Shown here: positions 60,949-64,000 of the stretch, in pieces
How the letters are laid out: each line of letters opens with the position of its first letter
Numbering within the stretch: position 1 is the stretch's first letter
Assembly: GCF_000964425.1 (NCBI RefSeq)
Contig: NZ_BANF01000008.1
Coordinates: 1 to 64,000, forward strand
Length of the DNA stretch: 64,000 nt
Reading direction: 5' to 3'
DNA from: Komagataeibacter intermedius TF2
GTDB lineage: Bacteria; Pseudomonadota; Alphaproteobacteria; Acetobacterales; Acetobacteraceae
Notes under the pieces: model-generated
Databases searched by the model: none
The model's input: the letters and a program-made list of their open reading frames with translations, nothing else
Told to the model about the DNA's origin: nothing
Position numbers and translations under genes: made by a program

Positions 60949-62925
60949 ATGCGAGGGACACTCAATACCCCCCATCACGCGGTGGCAGCCTTTCTGGCTG
61001 GCGCCGCATTTCTGGCAGGAGCGGCGTTCGCGCCGCTGCGTGCCCAAACAGTGGATGCCGGAAGGCCGGATCAGGATCCGGCCAGCCACGGTGACCATAA
61101 CGAGGAAACGGCACTCGCCCTTCCGCGCCTGCCCACGCAGGGTAGCGCCGGGCTGCCGCGTCCCCTCTCGCCCGATGACGTCAGCCGTATCCGCCGGGTG
61201 TTCCGGCTGCAGGCAGATGGCAAGTTCGACGCCGCGATCCATGAAACGGCCGCGATCCATGACGATACCCTGCTGGGGGACATCCTGGCCGCGCGGTATC
61301 TCAACCCCGCCTACCATGCCAGTCCCGGGCAGCTGAGGCTGTGGCTGAGGACGTTTTCGGGGCTTGCGGATTCGCCCGCGATCTATTCCCTGCTGTCCTC
61401 CATGCCCAACAGGGGTGGCCCACTGCCGCCCGCGCCAGCCCATAACGCGCTGGACAGCAGCCATCCCCCGCAGCATATCCGCCTGCCGGAGGAGGATGAC
61501 CCCTCGCTCCGCGTGTTTACCCGCAACAGCCTGCTGGACCACACGGTGCGCGAACGCGCCGCGCAGGGGGTAAAGGGGGCACGCAGCGCCCTGCACCTGA
61601 TCGCGGTGACGCCGGGCATGAATGACCTGTATGCAGCCCATCTTCAGGCGGAAATCGCCATGACCATGTTCAGCAGCGGTGAAAACCGGCTGGCCATGTC
61701 AATCGCGCGCGATGCCTTTGCCAGATCCGGCCAGCAGCTGGGCCTTGCGGGTTATGTGGCCGGGCTGGCCGCATGGCGGCTGGGACGGCCCGACATGGCC
61801 GAACCCCTGTTCGAAGCCGCATCACGCGCCAGCCTGACACCGGGCGGCATCCGCGCCGGTGCCGCCTACTGGGCCGCACGCGCCCATCAGGCGACGGGTG
61901 ATGTGGCAGCCTACCATCCCTGGCTGCACCGCGCGGCCGCGGCCCCACATACGTTCTACGGCCTTCTGGCCTCACAGATCCTTGGCCTGCGCACTCCGGC
62001 CTCCAGATCCGCCCATCCGTCCAATACCATCGGCCCGAACGCCGCCATGACGCTGGCAGCCGAACAGCAGACCATTCACGCGGGCAGCCGTGTGCTGGGT
62101 GAAATCGATATCGAGGCCGTGGCCGCCACACCGGCGGGACGCCGGGCCTTCGCCCTGTTGCAGGTGGGTGAGCGTGACCGGGCGGAAGCCACCCTGCGCC
62201 GCATGTGGCCCGACATCCAGAACGACGCAGCACTGTGCCATTCCACCCAGATGGTGGCCGACGCCATGAACATGAAGGACCTGTCGGCCCAGATGCTCAT
62301 GCTGATCGACACGAACGAGAGCGAGCACAGCACCCACGCATCCCGCTTCCCCCTGCCGCCGCTGCAACCTGAACATGGGTTCCGCATGGACCCGGCACTG
62401 GTCTATGCACTGACGCGGCTGGAATCCAATTTCGACAGCAATGCGGTATCAGGCTCCGGTGCGCATGGCCTCATGCAGGTCATGCCGGTCACGGCCGGTT
62501 TCGTCATGCATGACAAGGACCGCTTCACCCGCCGCCCCGCGGACCTGCATGATCCTGCGACCAACCTCGATATCGGACAGCGTTATGTGCTGTACCTGGC
62601 CCAGCTTTCCACACAGGCTGGTGGCCGGCATGTGCCGCCAGGCGGCGACATGATCCGCATGCTGGCCAGCTACAATGCCGGGCCGTCCGCCATTTCGCGC
62701 CGCAGCGCCACCATGGACGAAGGCGAGGACCCGCTGCTGTATATCGAAAGCCTGCCCAATACCGAAACACGTGATTATGTCCGCCGGGCGTTCACCTATC
62801 TGTGGATCTATGCCGACAGGCTGGGGATCGCAGCGCCGTCGCTGGAAACAATGGCCCGCAATGAATGGCCCGGTTTTGGCGCGGAAACGGCCATGGCGGG
62901 ACATACCGGCCACACCATCCATTAA
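60949..62925 (+). CDS. Soluble lytic murein transglycosylase (SLT domain)
   Basis: Periplasmic lytic transglycosylase cutting peptidoglycan glycan strands. From ATG 60949 the 658-residue protein has a signal peptide (AAFLAGAAFLAGAAF, cleavage near LRAQTV). A large helical superhelix-like domain follows, with repeated Ala/Leu motifs. The C-terminal SLT domain carries ALTRLESNFDSNAVSGSGAHGLMQVMPVTAGFV (catalytic Glu492) and NLDIGQRYVLYLAQL plus MLASYNAGPSAISR. The start is uncertain: an in-frame TTG at 60910 is possible. A strong terminator follows. Confidence 0.92.
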   Translation: MRGTLNTPHHAVAAFLAGAAFLAGAAFAPLRAQTVDAGRPDQDPASHGDHNEETALALPRLPTQGSAGLPRPLSPDDVSRIRRVFRLQADGKFDAAIHETAAIHDDTLLGDILAARYLNPAYHASPGQLRLWLRTFSGLADSPAIYSLLSSMPNRGGPLPPAPAHNALDSSHPPQHIRLPEEDDPSLRVFTRNSLLDHTVRERAAQGVKGARSALHLIAVTPGMNDLYAAHLQAEIAMTMFSSGENRLAMSIARDAFARSGQQLGLAGYVAGLAAWRLGRPDMAEPLFEAASRASLTPGGIRAGAAYWAARAHQATGDVAAYHPWLHRAAAAPHTFYGLLASQILGLRTPASRSAHPSNTIGPNAAMTLAAEQQTIHAGSRVLGEIDIEAVAATPAGRRAFALLQVGERDRAEATLRRMWPDIQNDAALCHSTQMVADAMNMKDLSAQMLMLIDTNESEHSTHASRFPLPPLQPEHGFRMDPALVYALTRLESNFDSNAVSGSGAHGLMQVMPVTAGFVMHDKDRFTRRPADLHDPATNLDIGQRYVLYLAQLSTQAGGRHVPPGGDMIRMLASYNAGPSAISRRSATMDEGEDPLLYIESLPNTETRDYVRRAFTYLWIYADRLGIAAPSLETMARNEWPGFGAETAMAGHTGHTIH

Positions 62926-62943
62926 CGGATCCTGCATATCCGT

Positions 62944-62983
62944 AAAAAAAGGGCGTCCCATTGTCGAGGGACGCCCTTTTTTT
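62944..62983. terminator. Bidirectional intrinsic terminator
   Basis: AAAAAAA-GGGCGTCCC-ATTGTCGA-GGGACGCCC-TTTTTTT gives a 9-bp GC stem with A/T tracts on both sides. It begins 18 nt after the lytic transglycosylase stop and would also serve the convergent minus-strand gene. It is the strongest terminator of the window. Confidence 0.92.
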
Positions 62984-63035
62984 ATGACAGATCGCCTGCA
63001 ATGCCCTGCCTGTGGAGCGTCCCGAACATTGAAGA

Positions 63036-63121
63036 GACGTTTCTGATGAAGCGTGTTCCAGAAAACTTCAGGAAACGCCGCCTTATTGAAAATAAGGCAG
63101 CACCCGGAAATTTCTCCTGTT
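63036..63121 (+). repeat. Two-hairpin palindromic repeat, copy E
   Basis: It begins GACGTTTCTGATGAAGCG. The second hairpin at 63077-63101, GCCGCCTTATT-GAA-AATAAGGCAGC, differs from the CCTTTTT form of other copies in both arms, so base pairing is kept (compensatory change). CCCGGAAATTT follows. Its orientation is like copy A. It is between a terminator and the CBS-protein gene, both convergent ends. Confidence 0.85.
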
Positions 63122-63144
63122 TTTCATCCGGGAGGGTGCGGCCT

Positions 63145-64000
63145 TCAGTTTTCAGCCAGAAGCTGGCGGCTGGCCTGCACGCGCACGACGCGACGCCCTT
63201 CCATTTCCAGTACCTCAAACAGCCAGCCGGAGAATACGACCTTGTCCCCCCTGGCGGGCACGCGCCGCAGCAGGGCCAGTACCAGCCCCGCAAGGGTATG
63301 ATAGCTGCCTTCGGCCGGCAGGTCGGACAGGCCAAGCCGGTCCTTCACCTCATCCGCAGGCATGGACCCGTCAAGCACCAGCACATTGTCATGCGCCAGC
63401 CGCTGGGGCGGCGTGTTCCCCGGTTCGTGCTGTTCCCCCACAATGGCGCCAAACAGGTCGGACGAGGTCACGATCCCCTCGAACGACCCATATTCATCCA
63501 GCACCAGCGCAAGGCCCAGCGGGGACGCGCGCATACGCTCCAGCATGTCAAAGGCCGATAGCGTATCGGGCACCGAGATGGGATGCCGCAGCCCGATTTC
63601 CACCGACGGGCTTTTGCCATCCAGAAACCGGTCCAGCATGTCCTTGGCCAGTATCACGCCCACCGGGTTATCCACCCCCCCCTCACACACCACAATGCGG
63701 GAATAGGTGGTCGAACGCAGGATCTGCAGCAGTTGCGCGCGGGGCACGTGCCGTTCCACCCAGCACAGTTCGTTGCGTGGGGTCATGATGGCCCGCACGG
63801 GACGTTCGGCCAGGCGCAGCAGGCGTTCGATCATGTCGCGCTCCTCCTGCTCCAGCACGCCAGCCTGCGCCCCTTCGGCAATATAGGCCCGCAGTTCTTC
63901 GACCGAGACGGACTGCCGGATCGCGCCGCCAATACCCATAAGCTTCAGCACCAGTTCCGACGATCGCCCCAGCAGCCACACGATGGGCCGCGTCAGCCAC
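63145..64000 (-). CDS. CNNM/CorC-type CBS-domain protein, N terminus missing
   Basis: Membrane protein of the CNNM/HlyC-CorC type, partial because the frame stays open to the window edge. The visible 285 codons start with WLTRPIVWLLGRSSELVLKLMG, the end of the DUF21 membrane domain. Two CBS domains follow (about IMTPRNELCWVERH and PISVPDTLSAFDMLERM). The C-terminal CorC/HlyC domain includes SYHTLAGLVLALLRRVPARGDKVVFSGWLFEVLEMEGRRVVRVQASR. A role in Mg/Co transport or regulation is inferred from family members. The true start lies outside the window. Confidence 0.88.
   Translation of the reverse strand, partial: WLTRPIVWLLGRSSELVLKLMGIGGAIRQSVSVEELRAYIAEGAQAGVLEQEERDMIERLLRLAERPVRAIMTPRNELCWVERHVPRAQLLQILRSTTYSRIVVCEGGVDNPVGVILAKDMLDRFLDGKSPSVEIGLRHPISVPDTLSAFDMLERMRASPLGLALVLDEYGSFEGIVTSSDLFGAIVGEQHEPGNTPPQRLAHDNVLVLDGSMPADEVKDRLGLSDLPAEGSYHTLAGLVLALLRRVPARGDKVVFSGWLFEVLEMEGRRVVRVQASRQLLAEN

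Noticed and set aside
1-64000. CRISPR array, prophage, insertion sequence or integrase
   Set aside because: No direct-repeat array, transposase or integrase motifs were seen. The repeated units are dispersed hairpins in intergenic gaps, not spaced arrays.

Overview
The window looks like chromosomal DNA of an acetic acid bacterium (Acetobacteraceae, most like Komagataeibacter or Gluconacetobacter). This rests on high G+C coding DNA, a bacterial pyruvate decarboxylase, alphaproteobacterial gene order (ruvCAB-ybgC-tolQRAB-pal, tilS-ftsH-folP-glmM), an OprB-type sugar porin and a SAM-II riboswitch before metZ. The genus call is inference. I see no insertion sequence, prophage, integrase, CRISPR array or rRNA. 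One tRNA is present.

Layout. 1-18432 is almost entirely minus-strand housekeeping. In transcription order it reads secA, yebC, ruvC-ruvA-ruvB, ybgC, tolQ-tolR-tolA-tolB, pal, cpoB (ybgF), tilS, ftsH, folP, glmM, thiD. From 18680 the plus strand carries a periplasmic PpiC-type foldase, argJ, an RDD membrane protein, and an overlapping trio (large MscS channel, 2-oxoglutarate/Fe(II) dioxygenase, membrane-anchored SGNH-like protein). A four-gene Mla/MCE lipid transport operon follows. A minus-strand tRNA-Gly(CCC) precedes metZ with its SAM-II riboswitch, then apaG and folE. Convergent to these are a DJ-1/PfpI protein and moaB. Then come an OprB porin, an APH-family kinase, a small orphan protein and a NUDIX hydrolase.

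38729-45075 is a minus-strand pyruvate module, budA-alsS-dld-pdc. It would oxidise D-lactate to pyruvate and send pyruvate to acetoin (AlsS, BudA) or acetaldehyde (PDC). 45315-50564 holds an exported protein, the CbpA/CbpM co-chaperone pair, a CPA1 antiporter and two exported proteins. 50619-56904 holds a rhodanese, cysK, an OmpR/EnvZ-type two-component pair, OsmC and YqaA proteins and a short-chain dehydrogenase that has lost its catalytic residues. The end holds ispE with a TPR protein, a family-4-like uracil-DNA glycosylase, a soluble lytic transglycosylase and a partial CBS-domain (CNNM/CorC) protein cut by the window edge.

The strongest non-coding signals are the SAM-II riboswitch and five copies of a two-hairpin palindromic repeat. 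Each repeat copy lies just beyond the 3' end of at least one gene, and some paired positions change together. The strongest protein-level oddities are the SDR pseudoenzyme, the Tat-type signal on TolB, the Pro/Gly-rich insert in the histidine kinase sensor domain, and the dioxygenase/SGNH pair coupled to the MscS channel. I did not find an unmistakably new defence or mobile system; the candidates for new biology are listed as findings.
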